Shown here in pieces: positions 8,355 to 16,220 of a stretch of 64,000 bases of DNA (position 1 is the stretch's first letter; every line of letters begins with the position of its first letter). This stretch comes from Salimicrobium album (GTDB taxonomy: Bacteria; Bacillota; Bacilli; Bacillales; Halobacillaceae). The notes beneath the pieces were generated by a model, which ran no database searches, had not been told where the DNA came from, and saw only the letters and a program-made list of their open reading frames with translations. The stretch is from the NCBI RefSeq assembly GCF_900107115.1, contig NZ_FNOS01000001.1, positions 1-64,000 of the forward strand. The letters run 5' to 3'. The position numbers and the translations under genes are program-made.

Positions 8355-9968
8355 ATGCTACAAGTACAAAACGTAAGTCTGCGTTTCGGGGATAGAAAAC
8401 TGTTTGAAGATGTGAATATCAAGTTTACGGAAGGGCACTGTTACGGATTGATCGGGGCCAATGGTTCCGGTAAATCGACATTTCTTAAAATATTAAGCGG
8501 CGAACTGGATGCACAAAGCGGAGAGGTCGCTCTCGGTAAAGGGCAGCGTCTCGCCGTTTTGAAGCAGGATCACTTCGCTTATGATGAATACAATGTTCTT
8601 GAAACAGTCATTATGGGATACGAACGTCTGTATGAAGTAATGGAAGAGAAAAATGCGATCTATGCGAAAGGTGACTTCACGGAAGCGGACGGTATGCGTG
8701 CTGCGGAACTCGAAGGTGAATTCGCCGAGATGAACGGATGGGAAGCGGAATCCGAAGCTGCACGACTTCTTACGGGTCTCGGTGTAGATGATGCTCAGCA
8801 CGATAAAAAAATGAGGGAACTTCCGGCAAACGACAAAGTTAAGGTGCTTCTCGCCCAGGCACTGTTCGGTAATCCTGATGTACTGCTTCTCGATGAGCCG
8901 ACCAACCACCTTGACATCCACGCCATCCGCTGGCTGGAAGAGTTCCTCATCGAATTCGAGAATACAGTGGTAGTCGTTTCCCACGACCGTCACTTCCTTA
9001 ATAACGTATGTACCCACATTGCGGATCTGGACTTCCAGAAAATCCAGGTATATGTAGGGAACTACGATTTCTGGTACGAATCCAGCCAGCTTGCCAGAAA
9101 GATGGCAGAAGAACAGAACAAGAAAAAAGAAGAGAAAGTCAAACAGCTGAAGGAATTCGTAGCCCGTTTCAGCGCTAACGCTTCCAAATCGAAACAGGCT
9201 ACGTCCCGGAAGAAAATGCTTGATAAAATTACGCTGGATGACATCCAGCCGTCTTCCAGGAAATATCCTTATATAGCTTTCCAGGCGGAAAGGGAAATCG
9301 GTAACGACTTGTTGACGGTGCAGAATCTTTCCAAGACGATAGATGGAGAAAAAGTGCTGGAAAATGTAAGCTTTACACTCAATAAAGACGACAAAGTCGC
9401 TCTTGTCGGTTCTTCCGAGACGTCCAAAACGGCCCTTCTCGAAATACTCGCCGGGGAGATGGAACCGGATGAAGGTACGTATAAATGGGGGGTCACGACA
9501 TCCCAGAGCTACTTCCCGAAAGATAACACGGAATACTTTGAAGGGAACGAGAAAACGTTAGTCGAATGGTTGAGACAGTATTCCCCGGAAGACGAGACGG
9601 AGACATTCCTGCGCAGTTTCCTCGGCCGTATGCTTTTCTCCGGGGAAGAAGCACTGAAGAGCCCGAATGTTCTGTCCGGGGGCGAAAGAGTCCGCTGCAT
9701 GCTTTCGAAAATGATGCTCTCCGGAGCTAACGTTTTGATTCTGGACCAGCCGACCAACCACCTGGATCTGGAGTCGATCACGTCCCTGAACAAAGGAGTG
9801 GCCAATTTCAAAGGTTCGGTCATTTTCGCCTCGCACGACCACGAGTTCATACAGACGGTGGCGAATCGTATCATCGAAATCACTCCTAATGGAATAGTGG
9901 ATAAAGAAATGAGATATGATGAGTATCTCGATGACCCTAAAGCTCAGGCGGAAGCTCAACAAATCTAA
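8355..9968 (+). CDS. ABC-F family ATPase (YkpA/YbiT-like), asymmetric ATP sites
   Basis: 537 residues with two ABC domains and no membrane segments, the layout of ribosome-associated ABC-F proteins. Domain 1 has GANGSGKST (residues 34-42) and LLLDEPTNHLD (near 178), but its signature is LPANDKVKV instead of LSGGQ/E. Domain 2 has a degenerate Walker A, GSSETSKTA (near 352), a normal LSGGERVR signature (near 439) and Walker B LILDQPTNHLD, with Gln in place of the catalytic Glu. The linker between the domains is the usual basic, charged helical stretch (near 255-300). The ATG at 8355 is preceded by GGAGG; the earlier in-frame ATG overlaps that site. Confidence 0.92.
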   Translation: MLQVQNVSLRFGDRKLFEDVNIKFTEGHCYGLIGANGSGKSTFLKILSGELDAQSGEVALGKGQRLAVLKQDHFAYDEYNVLETVIMGYERLYEVMEEKNAIYAKGDFTEADGMRAAELEGEFAEMNGWEAESEAARLLTGLGVDDAQHDKKMRELPANDKVKVLLAQALFGNPDVLLLDEPTNHLDIHAIRWLEEFLIEFENTVVVVSHDRHFLNNVCTHIADLDFQKIQVYVGNYDFWYESSQLARKMAEEQNKKKEEKVKQLKEFVARFSANASKSKQATSRKKMLDKITLDDIQPSSRKYPYIAFQAEREIGNDLLTVQNLSKTIDGEKVLENVSFTLNKDDKVALVGSSETSKTALLEILAGEMEPDEGTYKWGVTTSQSYFPKDNTEYFEGNEKTLVEWLRQYSPEDETETFLRSFLGRMLFSGEEALKSPNVLSGGERVRCMLSKMMLSGANVLILDQPTNHLDLESITSLNKGVANFKGSVIFASHDHEFIQTVANRIIEITPNGIVDKEMRYDEYLDDPKAQAEAQQI

Positions 9969-9972
9969 GCTT

Positions 9973-10031
9973 TGTAATGTCTGTGCAATGTGAATGTTAA
10001 TATTGCAAACAAACTGTTAGCTCCTTGTTCT
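9973..10031 (+). promoter_or_regulatory. Tandem WalR-like half-sites upstream of the 3D/LysM gene
   Basis: TGTAAT (9973-9978), TGCAAT (9984-9989) and TGTTAA (9995-10000) are spaced exactly 11 bp apart. They are followed by TGTTAG (10015-10020) and TGTTCT (10026-10031), again 11 bp apart. The WalR (YycF) operator is two TGT(A/T)A(A/T/C) hexamers separated by 5 bp. The -10-like TATTAT at 10053-10058 has no good -35 box, as expected for an activated promoter. The downstream gene resembles yocH, a classic WalR target. Confidence 0.65.
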
Positions 10032-10103
10032 TAAATTATTCTGTACACCTGTTATTATGGATATTGTGCAGATGAGAGATAACCATCAAGGAGGAATTAA
10101 CAA

Positions 10104-10928
10104 ATGAAAAAACAGATCGTTACACTAGCAACTACAGCAGCCCTTACAGGAGCATTCGCTACTACAGTAAGTGCTGAGGATCACAACGTAAACAGCGGAG
10201 ATACACTTTGGGGCATCTCCGAACAATATAATGTGTCGGTAAGCCAGCTGAAATCCGTCAACGGCCTTAACTCCAACATCATTTACCCTGGACAGTCGTT
10301 GAGCGTGGACGGTAAAGCGGCAGAAAAAACAACAACAAATTCCAACGTCTATACCGTAAAATCCGGAGATACACTTCACAAAATCTCCAGCAGCCATGGC
10401 ATCAGCGTGTCTCAGGTGAAAAGCTGGAACAATCTATCCAGTAACCTGATCCACCCTGGAGATGAATTGGCGGTAGGAAGTAAAGCGGCAGTTAAATCAG
10501 CTTCTGACTCCAAACAGGAAGAGAAAGCGGCTTCCAGTGCAAGCAGCAGCTCTGCATCCGAGCAGAAACAAAGTAGCAGCACAGCATCTGAAAGCAGCAG
10601 TGCCAGCTCTTCTGAAAGCAGCTCCCAGGGAGATGTACAGAAGCAGTTCACAGCTGAAGCTACAGCATATACAGCTTATTGTGCAGGATGCAGCGGTGTT
10701 ACAGCTACAGGTCAGGATTTGAGAGCCAACCCTGGTCAGAAAGTCATCGCAGTCGATCCTGACGTCATCCCGCTCGGTTCCAAAGTATGGGTCGAAGGAT
10801 ACGGAACAGCTATCGCTGGTGATACCGGTGGAGCTATTAACGGCAACCGCATCGATCTCTTCATGCCTAGCCAGGGTGACGCCCTTGACTTCGGACGTCA
10901 ATCCGTAACTGTCAAAGTACTTGACTAA
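10104..10928 (+). CDS. Secreted LysM/3D-domain cell-wall protein (YocH-like)
   Basis: 274 residues. A signal peptide (MKKQIVTLATTAALTGAFA...) is followed by two LysM peptidoglycan-binding repeats (VNSGDTLWGISEQYNVS near residue 30, VKSGDTLHKISSSHGIS near 83). A serine-rich linker comes next (130-180), then a C-terminal 3D domain with the motif aspartates (VIAVDPDVIPLGS, GDTGGAINGNRIDLF). The 3D fold is shared with lytic transglycosylases such as MltA and Rpf/Sps proteins. The architecture matches B. subtilis YocH. Upstream WalR-like repeats suggest WalRK control. GGAGG precedes the ATG and a terminator follows. Confidence 0.92.
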   Translation: MKKQIVTLATTAALTGAFATTVSAEDHNVNSGDTLWGISEQYNVSVSQLKSVNGLNSNIIYPGQSLSVDGKAAEKTTTNSNVYTVKSGDTLHKISSSHGISVSQVKSWNNLSSNLIHPGDELAVGSKAAVKSASDSKQEEKAASSASSSSASEQKQSSSTASESSSASSSESSSQGDVQKQFTAEATAYTAYCAGCSGVTATGQDLRANPGQKVIAVDPDVIPLGSKVWVEGYGTAIAGDTGGAINGNRIDLFMPSQGDALDFGRQSVTVKVLD

Positions 10929-10942
10929 TATATTTTAAAACG

Positions 10943-10978
10943 AGAGTCCATCCTTAAAAAGATGGACTCTTATTTTAT
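10943..10978 (+). terminator. Terminator of the LysM/3D gene
   Basis: AGAGTCCATC, an eight-base loop and GATGGACTCT, followed by a T-rich tract. Confidence 0.9.
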
Positions 10979-11033
10979 TTTCCACAGATTATTGGTAAGC
11001 TGAAGGTAGTCTTAAAAGAAAGGGGACAGTAAT

Positions 11034-12026
11034 ATGAAAGCGATTGTACATGAACACAAGCAGGGAATCTCCGGACTTACATACAGGGAGATGGACGTAA
11101 GGACGCCCGGTGCCGAAGAAGTGCTTCTGAAAGTGAACGTGGGTGGACTGAACCGGAGAGATGTGGCGGTCGTCGAGAACAAACATGACCCGGAATCAGG
11201 ACCTTTCATTCCGGGATCCGATGCTTCTGCTACGATTGAAGAGACGGGAGCGGACGTCAAAGATTTTCAAAACGGGGAGGAAGTCATTATCTATCCAGGT
11301 CTCGGCTGGAAAGAGAAAAGTGATGCTCCGCCGGAAGGATATGAAATCGTAGGGTTCCCGAAAGACGGGACATTCGCCGAGTATATCGTCATGCCAGCGG
11401 AGAACGTGCGTAAAAAACCTGATCACCTTACGCTGGATGAATCGGGAGTGCTTTCTCTTGCAGCATTGACAGCTTACCGGGTAATGTTCACCCGTGGAAA
11501 TATATCTGAGGAAGATACGATTCTTCTGCCTGGTATCGGGAGCGGTGTACTGACATATGCACTGAAATTCGCAAAAGCAGTCGGCGCACGTGTCATCGTT
11601 ACCTCACGTTCGGAAGATAAGATGAAAGAAGCTCTTGATATAGGAGCGGACCGGGCCGTTTTCACCTATGATGACTGGAATGAAGTTCTTCATGACGAGA
11701 CGATTGATGTAGTAGTCGAGAGTATCGGCGGCGAAACATTCCAGAAGTCCATCGATGCCGTAAGAAGAGGGGGAACTATCGTAACGTTCGGTGCTACAAC
11801 GAAGGACACTTTCGAACTGGATATCAGAAGTTTCTTTTATGGCCAGTATAATCTTCTCGGTTCAACGATGGGGAGTATGGAGGAATGGGTGGACATGCTT
11901 CAGTTCATAGAGAAGCACGGCATCCACCCTGTTGTAGACAAGATGTTTTCAGCAGAGAACTGCCAGGAAGCCTTTACGTACATTAAGGAGTCCAAAAACT
12001 TGGGTAAAATAGGCATTAAATTTTAA
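11034..12026 (+). CDS. Zinc-type alcohol dehydrogenase-like (MDR superfamily) oxidoreductase
   Basis: 330 residues, similar to B. subtilis YogA. The N-terminal catalytic-domain segment GGLNRRDVAVVENKHDPE and FIPGSDASATIEETG, followed by the nucleotide-binding motif GIGSGVLTYALKFAKAVGA (near residue 167) and the NADPH-site SRSEDKM, identify a medium-chain dehydrogenase/reductase of the quinone-oxidoreductase type. No cysteine-rich structural zinc loop is present. The physiological substrate is unknown. AAAGGGGA lies before the ATG. No terminator hairpin follows immediately; a dispersed repeat lies 17 bp after the stop. Confidence 0.88.
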   Translation: MKAIVHEHKQGISGLTYREMDVRTPGAEEVLLKVNVGGLNRRDVAVVENKHDPESGPFIPGSDASATIEETGADVKDFQNGEEVIIYPGLGWKEKSDAPPEGYEIVGFPKDGTFAEYIVMPAENVRKKPDHLTLDESGVLSLAALTAYRVMFTRGNISEEDTILLPGIGSGVLTYALKFAKAVGARVIVTSRSEDKMKEALDIGADRAVFTYDDWNEVLHDETIDVVVESIGGETFQKSIDAVRRGGTIVTFGATTKDTFELDIRSFFYGQYNLLGSTMGSMEEWVDMLQFIEKHGIHPVVDKMFSAENCQEAFTYIKESKNLGKIGIKF

Positions 12027-12074
12027 TCTAGTTCTACTTTAAACTTAGTAGTAACTCCGAAATAAAAATTTAAT
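12015..12074 (-). repeat. Dispersed intergenic motif, copy 1
   Basis: The core at 12043-12060 reads ACTTAGTAGTAACTCCGA on the + strand (TCGGAGTTACTACTAAGT on the minus). It is enclosed by a 10-bp inverted repeat, ATTAAATTTT (12015-12024) and AAAATTTAAT (12065-12074). Four other copies of the core are at 14834, 36446, 46945 and 63550. Confidence 0.75.
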
Positions 12075-12114
12075 ACCGGTTAAACAACCAGAAGAGAGTA
12101 ATTATCTTATATAG

Positions 12115-12145
12115 AGAAGGAAGCTGATTTTTTCAGCTTCCTTCT
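12115..12145. terminator. Bidirectional terminator
   Basis: AGAAGGAAGCTG pairs perfectly with CAGCTTCCTTCT around a seven-base loop; it lies 5 bp beyond the stop of the leftward gene at 12151. Confidence 0.85.
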
Positions 12146-12150
12146 TCTAA

Positions 12151-12387
12151 TTATACGTAGTGCATACTGAGAATGATGATATAGGGACTGATTAAAAGCA
12201 TGAAACTTAACGTAACTAATTTATAGTTCCGTAATAACAGTGCTACCATCCCTCCGAACAGACCACATATAAATGTAAAAAAAACTGTATAAATCACTCC
12301 GTAATCCACAAAGAAAAATTGCCAATAAGAGTGAAGCCCCAAGAGAAAGAGGAACCAATAAACAATGTAGGGGAATTTTTCTTTCAT
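12151..12387 (-). CDS. Small three-helix membrane protein, unknown
   Basis: 78 residues with three hydrophobic segments (near 8-22, 28-50 and 56-77) and a short charged loop RNYK between the last two. I do not recognise the family. The ATG at 12387 is preceded by AGGAGT. The start is 15 bp after the stop of the upstream serine-recombinase homologue, so the two form an operon ending at the 12115 terminator. It is the first of several tiny membrane proteins in the 12-18 kb accessory region. Confidence 0.65.
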   Translation of the reverse strand: MKEKFPYIVYWFLFLLGLHSYWQFFFVDYGVIYTVFFTFICGLFGGMVALLLRNYKLVTLSFMLLISPYIIILSMHYV

Positions 12388-12402
12388 TACAGCAGGACTC
12401 CT

Positions 12403-13005
12403 TTACATATCATCTTCTACTTGCCGGACGAGTTTGTAAAAGGTCGTTTTCTTCACTTCCGCCTGTTTCATCGCCTGTGTCGCTGTAATATTTCCTGACT
12501 TCCATTCATTGTACGCTTCTAGGAAAGCATCTGTAATCTCAGCTTTCGGGCGACCCAATCGTTTGTAGGGATTGTTGACTTCGCTTTCTTCTTCCTTCTG
12601 CAACTCGCTCTCATCGTTATCATTTTTGGCCATCCAGGAAAGCATTTGTGAAACGAGATCGGCAATAAATGTCCCCATGCTGTCTTTATACTTTGTCGTA
12701 TCCAGAAGAGGCATGTCCAGTACGACAACATCTACTTCAAGCTCTTTCGTAACAGTGTGCCATTCCTGCATAATCTCTTCTTTACTACGCCCCAGATGGT
12801 CAAGGGAATGAAGGTAGAGAACATCTCCCGGGTAAAGAATCCGTTTAAGAAGCTCATAATTATCTTTTCGAACGCTTTCATCAGTGTTCACATCTGTAAA
12901 AATGTCCCGCCCCTGAATGTTTTTTTCCTTTAGACCGGTAATCTGTTTATTATTATTTCGTTCATTATTGTCGGTATATATGTATCCGTATTTTCTGTGT
13001 TCCAT
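12403..13005 (-). CDS. Serine recombinase homologue lacking catalytic residues
   Basis: 200 residues. YELLKRILYPGDVLYLHSL, VVVLDMPLLDTTKYKDSMG, FIADLVSQMLSWMA and the C-terminal helix-turn-helix (GRPKAEITDAF, ITATQAMKQAEVKKTTFYK) match Bin3-type plasmid resolvases along the whole length. The active site is gone. The usual Y-I-R-V-S motif is YIYTDNNE, so both the active-site arginine and the nucleophilic serine are missing. D-R-L-G-R is DHLGR, and the arginine before the Y-x-L-L helix is lysine. The E-helix segment (normally E-E-R-E-R-I) is NDNDESELQKEEESEV. It probably keeps DNA binding and dimerisation and may act as a regulator. A GAACGTTC palindrome lies upstream at 13130. Confidence 0.85.
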   Translation of the reverse strand: MEHRKYGYIYTDNNERNNNKQITGLKEKNIQGRDIFTDVNTDESVRKDNYELLKRILYPGDVLYLHSLDHLGRSKEEIMQEWHTVTKELEVDVVVLDMPLLDTTKYKDSMGTFIADLVSQMLSWMAKNDNDESELQKEEESEVNNPYKRLGRPKAEITDAFLEAYNEWKSGNITATQAMKQAEVKKTTFYKLVRQVEDDM

Positions 13006-13271
13006 CGTACAGCCCCGCTTTTCTTATGTATTATTCATTCATATCATAACACAAACGTTCGCAAACTTTCATCACTTAACTTACTAATTATCTTAACCTG
13101 AATCAAAGAAAGCGTACTAAATTATTTACGAACGTTCATCAATTAGTTGGTTGATGGAATACTACCAGTCTTTTTTAGGTTTCGTTTAACATTGCTGTAC
13201 CTGCTTGTATAATCAGAAGTGACTGTTTCGAAGAGTAACCCACTGGATTGTATGATAAGGAGGTTTTCGTT

Positions 13272-14006
13272 ATGAGACGTTTTGAAAACAAAGTAGCACT
13301 GGTGACAGGTGGACGAAAAGGAATCGGCCGCGCCATAGCCAGACGCCTGAGTGAGGAAGGTGCAACGGTCATAACTGCGCAACGGAGTGAGGACGAAGCA
13401 TTCGACTCTATTACCGCGGACTTCTCCGATCCGGAAGCACCGGGGAGAATTATAAAAGAAGCCATCGCCCGTACTGGTCGACTGGATATACTGGTCAACA
13501 ATGCGGGAATGATGAAGGAGAGTTCCATTGAAGAAATGAGCCTTGAAGATTGGGAGAGGAATCTCAATGTGAATCTGACAGGTCCATTTTTGATGATTCG
13601 TGCCGCTTTGCCATATTTGCGCAGGACGAAAGGCAACATTGTCAATATCGGGTCGGTGGAAGGGCTGGCAGCGAACCCTGGACACGCAGCATATAGTTCC
13701 ACGAAGGCTGCCATACATGGATTGACTCGTGCGGTAGCTGTAGATCACGGACATGAAGGGATCCGTTGTAATGCAGTAGCACCCGGCTGGATTGATACCG
13801 AATTGAATCTTGATTTCATCAAAAGCACACCAGATCCTGCAGCATTCCAGCGGGATATAGGAGACATCCACCCTGTGGCTCGCACAGGTACGCCTGAAGA
13901 GGTGGCGTCTCTTGTGGCTTTTTTGGCAGCGGAAGAGGCCGGTTTTATTACCGGGCAGGTCTACCAAGTCGATGGTGGACGAACAACAAAACTGAGTTTG
14001 CCATAA
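13272..14006 (+). CDS. SDR family NAD(P)-dependent oxidoreductase
   Basis: 244 residues. [16 protein letters not shown] is the classical cofactor-binding TGxxxGIG motif with a basic residue favouring NADP(H). NNAG occurs near residue 77. The catalytic Ser in NIGSVEG and Y-x3-K in AAYSSTKAA complete the classical short-chain dehydrogenase set, and a C-terminal GQVYQVDGG is present. Substrate unknown. AAGGAGG precedes the ATG at 13272. It is divergent from the recombinase homologue, across a 266-bp gap. Confidence 0.88.
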   Translation: MRRFENKVALVTGGRKGIGRAIARRLSEEGATVITAQRSEDEAFDSITADFSDPEAPGRIIKEAIARTGRLDILVNNAGMMKESSIEEMSLEDWERNLNVNLTGPFLMIRAALPYLRRTKGNIVNIGSVEGLAANPGHAAYSSTKAAIHGLTRAVAVDHGHEGIRCNAVAPGWIDTELNLDFIKSTPDPAAFQRDIGDIHPVARTGTPEEVASLVAFLAAEEAGFITGQVYQVDGGRTTKLSLP

Positions 14007-14114
14007 CGTTAAATCGTGTCTGTCGTTTTTTCAGTCCAGTGATCGGTAAAAGACAGTCTATATCTTGAAGAAGTGGATTGTTTTATAGTCTATTCTGTGA
14101 AAGGGAGGCTTTCG

Positions 14115-14306
14115 ATGAGTGAAAGACTCAAAAACGGTCTTCTCTCAGCTGTGGTTTTCGCAGTTGTTTCTATGTCCTTTAGTTACTTTGCTGAAGGAGA
14201 GATAAGGTGGAATAACGTTATAGGCTTGGCCATAGGGGGATTTGTTTCCTGGTATTTTATTATACCCAGGATTAATAAGAGGAGAGCTGACAAAAAGAAG
14301 GGATGA
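14115..14306 (+). CDS. Small membrane protein, unknown
   Basis: 63 residues. Two hydrophobic segments (near 10-25 and 35-50) are separated by EGEIRWNN, and the end is basic (RINKRRADKKKG), giving an inside C-terminus by the positive-inside rule. The ATG at 14115 follows AAAGGGAGG with normal spacing; an in-frame ATG 42 bases upstream has no such site. Family not recognised, although short two-helix proteins of this kind are common in Bacillaceae. Confidence 0.65.
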   Translation: MSERLKNGLLSAVVFAVVSMSFSYFAEGEIRWNNVIGLAIGGFVSWYFIIPRINKRRADKKKG

Positions 14307-14385
14307 CCCGTAAATTCAAGGCCGGCAAAAGGACAGACACTGTTAGTATTGTTAGGAATTTTAATATTTTGAAAGGGAGGGCCGG

Positions 14386-14757
14386 ATTATCGTTAAGTAT
14401 TTTTATGGGATACTGGTAAGCATAATCCTATTCACAGGTGTTACAGGTTTAATTTCCGGAAGAGTAGGTGTACCGGGTTTCGTTTTCGGTGTGTCGGCTT
14501 TTGTTATTTTAGAATCATTAAGAAGAAGCGGAAAGAAATCCGACAAAACGGAGGAGCGGGGAGAAGTAAACGGGAAAATTTATAAGGTTTCATTACTGGT
14601 CTTTTTGGTGTCGACTATAATATTAACGGTAATTCTGACCATTAATAGTTATTTATTAGGAATGAACACTGTAAAAGCTGATTACATCCTTTTGTATCTA
14701 ATGGTTACTTTTTATATTGCGTTGTTTTTAGGTCCTTCGCTAATAAAAAATAAATAA
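14386..14757 (+). CDS. Small membrane protein with an apparent non-ATG start
   Basis: The open frame encodes about 123 residues with four hydrophobic segments (residues about 5-20, 25-40, 65-85 and 95-115) and a charged cytosolic loop SLRRSGKKSDKTEER. A strong GGGAGGG at 14375-14381 stands 4-8 bases before ATT (14386) and ATC (14389) codons in this frame. No ATG, GTG or TTG occurs near it. The first conventional start is a GTG at 14491, which would remove the first transmembrane helix and part of the second. Either ATT is used, as for infC, or the start codon has been lost. Family not recognised. Confidence 0.5.
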   Translation: MIVKYFYGILVSIILFTGVTGLISGRVGVPGFVFGVSAFVILESLRRSGKKSDKTEERGEVNGKIYKVSLLVFLVSTIILTVILTINSYLLGMNTVKADYILLYLMVTFYIALFLGPSLIKNK

Positions 14758-15066
14758 ATGATCGGAAGCGGAGAAAAGACAGACTGCAATGTGTTCAAAT
14801 GCTAAATATTAAAATAAAGCATTTTAATTTATTACTAAGTAGTTACTCCGAACATAAATTAATATACATAATTATTAAGTCCAGGGTATTACAACAATAC
14901 GGCATCACTAGTGAAACAGTAGTTGGAAACTGGCTTTCAGATATAAGATGGCACCAATGATAATGGCTTAGTTTCAAAATGTTACTTAGATTATCCAAAT
15001 AGCTATTAAACTGTACTGAAGGAAAAGGTTTTATTTATTAGAGCTTTCAGGTTTGGAGTGAAATAA
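14758..15066. other. 309-bp stretch: dispersed repeat copy, otherwise no supported gene
   Basis: Contains copy 2 of the dispersed motif (14824-14862). A short in-frame stretch at about 14880-14957 (LQQYGITSETVVGNWLSDI) looks like a protein remnant but has no start, is 26 codons long and could not be assigned. Confidence 0.5.
14824..14862 (-). repeat. Dispersed intergenic motif, copy 2
   Basis: The core ACTAAGTAGTTACTCCGA (14834-14851) differs from copy 1 at two of 18 positions. It is enclosed by a perfect 9-bp inverted repeat, TTAATTTAT (14824-14832) and ATAAATTAA (14854-14862). Confidence 0.75.
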
Positions 15067-15273
15067 TTGAAAGACTCAGGTCAGTTATCTAAAAAGAGAA
15101 GATACCAAGAAAGATTTGCAGTTATTTATTTTGTGGTAGCTTTATTTTTTATAACAGTAATATTAGAAGATGATTATAACGTTTTTATTGTGGCCGCCAT
15201 CACTTTATCAATATATGTATTGGTGAAATTTCTGATAGGTGTTTACGTAGAAAAAAACGAGAGGGGGTCGTAA
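15067..15273 (+). CDS. Small two-helix membrane protein, unknown
   Basis: 68 residues. A basic N-terminus (KKRRYQER) is followed by two hydrophobic helices (near 18-33 and 40-58) and a charged tail. It starts at a TTG with TTGGAGTG upstream. Its TAA stop overlaps the ATG of the next frame (TAATG), indicating translational coupling. Confidence 0.6.
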   Translation: MKDSGQLSKKRRYQERFAVIYFVVALFFITVILEDDYNVFIVAAITLSIYVLVKFLIGVYVEKNERGS

Positions 15274-15455
15274 TGAAGCGAAAAGATATCCTGGATTCCA
15301 GTCATATAGAAGGCCAGGACTCACAGAGGAGAATTTTTAATCAGTTATACAAAATAACGATCGAAGTGACACATCAACTTACTGGTGTCAAAAAATGTTC
15401 ATTCTCCAACCGTGTTCCACCCTCGTTGCTATCTGTCATATATTCATTGCTTTAA
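15273..15455 (+). CDS. Small protein coupled to the preceding gene, possibly truncated
   Basis: 60 residues, starting within the upstream stop codon and preceded by GAGGGGGT. The first two thirds are polar (SSHIEGQDSQRRIFNQLYK); the end (SNRVPPSLLSVIYSLL) looks unlike a natural C-terminus, so it may be a truncated gene. A terminator follows at 15504. Family not recognised. Confidence 0.4.
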   Translation: MKRKDILDSSHIEGQDSQRRIFNQLYKITIEVTHQLTGVKKCSFSNRVPPSLLSVIYSLL

Positions 15456-15503
15456 AACAACGGTCATTCATTAACGGGTGGACGTTGAACACCTATATCA
15501 AGG

Positions 15504-15545
15504 CCCGGCTTCCTTTATAACGTAAGGGGACGGGTTTTTTATTGT
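15504..15545 (+). terminator. Terminator of the 15.1-15.5 kb gene pair
   Basis: CCCGGCTTCCTT pairs imperfectly with AAGGGGACGGG, followed by six T residues. Confidence 0.7.
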
Positions 15546-15659
15546 TCTATGCTATACTAACGCACCTATTATAAAAGTAGAGGACGGAGGGGGATGATGC
15601 CAAAGGAACCGTTTTTTTTAGGTTCGATAGGGGAAGAGGGGTGAGAGGAGGGACACAAA

Positions 15660-15839
15660 ATGACTATACTTAAAATAATAGGACCTCCTATTTTTCTTAC
15701 CGGAGTGATTTTAGTATTAGGTCCACTTTTTGATTATAATATAGCGGAACGTATAAGTGCAGTTATTGTAGCTACCTTATTTTGTTATTTGCAAATTTTT
15801 ATTTCGAATAAGAAAAGTCAGAATAGTTTTAAATCTTAG
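15660..15839 (+). CDS. 59-residue two-helix membrane protein, unknown
   Basis: An ATG with GAGAGGAGGG about 8 bases upstream opens a frame of 59 codons (MTILKIIGPPIFLTGVIL...). It contains two hydrophobic helices (near 5-22 and 33-50) and a polar basic tail ending NKKSQNSFKS. The good ribosome binding site and membrane-protein composition support a real gene. Family not recognised. Confidence 0.55.
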   Translation: MTILKIIGPPIFLTGVILVLGPLFDYNIAERISAVIVATLFCYLQIFISNKKSQNSFKS

Positions 15840-15969
15840 TTAAACATCTATCTAAAAGCACTATATTTTTGTATTGAGTTACTGTGTTATCGTTCGTAGG
15901 CAAATATGAAGTAGTAACTAGGATATATAAGACTATTGGAAAGACTGCCTTTAGGTAACGTGGAGGAAG

Positions 15970-16197
15970 TCATAGACGTTTATTCTTATTGTAGCTTTTT
16001 TTGCGTTCTTTTAGAGCCGCTATTCCTATGAAAATAAGTAAAAAAGAAATAAGAAGACTTAAAATTATTGTAATTTCTACATAAAAATGTAAGAAGAAAA
16101 ATGATAGAAGCCCTATAGTTATATAAAAATGCGCCATTTTCTTACTAAATGATTTATAAGGCGGATTTGCTTTCATTAAATGAGCGTTTGTTCTCAA
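15970..16197 (-). CDS. Small two-helix membrane protein, partner of the glycine-rich gene
   Basis: 75 residues. Two long hydrophobic helices (near 22-40 and 42-60) are followed by a strongly basic tail (LKERKKSYNKNKRL). It lies 23 bp downstream of the glycine-rich gene on the same strand, so the two are probably cotranscribed. It starts at a TTG with AAGGAAGAG upstream. The pairing resembles toxin/immunity gene pairs, but no family match was recognised. Confidence 0.55.
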   Translation of the reverse strand: MRTNAHLMKANPPYKSFSKKMAHFYITIGLLSFFFLHFYVEITIILSLLISFLLIFIGIAALKERKKSYNKNKRL

Positions 16198-16220
16198 TAT
16201 TTATCACTCTTCCTTTTTAA

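Noticed and set aside
13060-13140. Two AACGTTC sequences upstream of the dead recombinase gene as LexA boxes
   Set aside because: They lack the 4-bp spacer of the GAACnnnnGTTC operator. They may be binding sites of the recombinase homologue instead.
14880-14957. Short protein-like stretch (LQQYGITSETVVGNWLSDI)
   Set aside because: No start codon, 26 codons only, no family assigned; too weak to call even a pseudogene.
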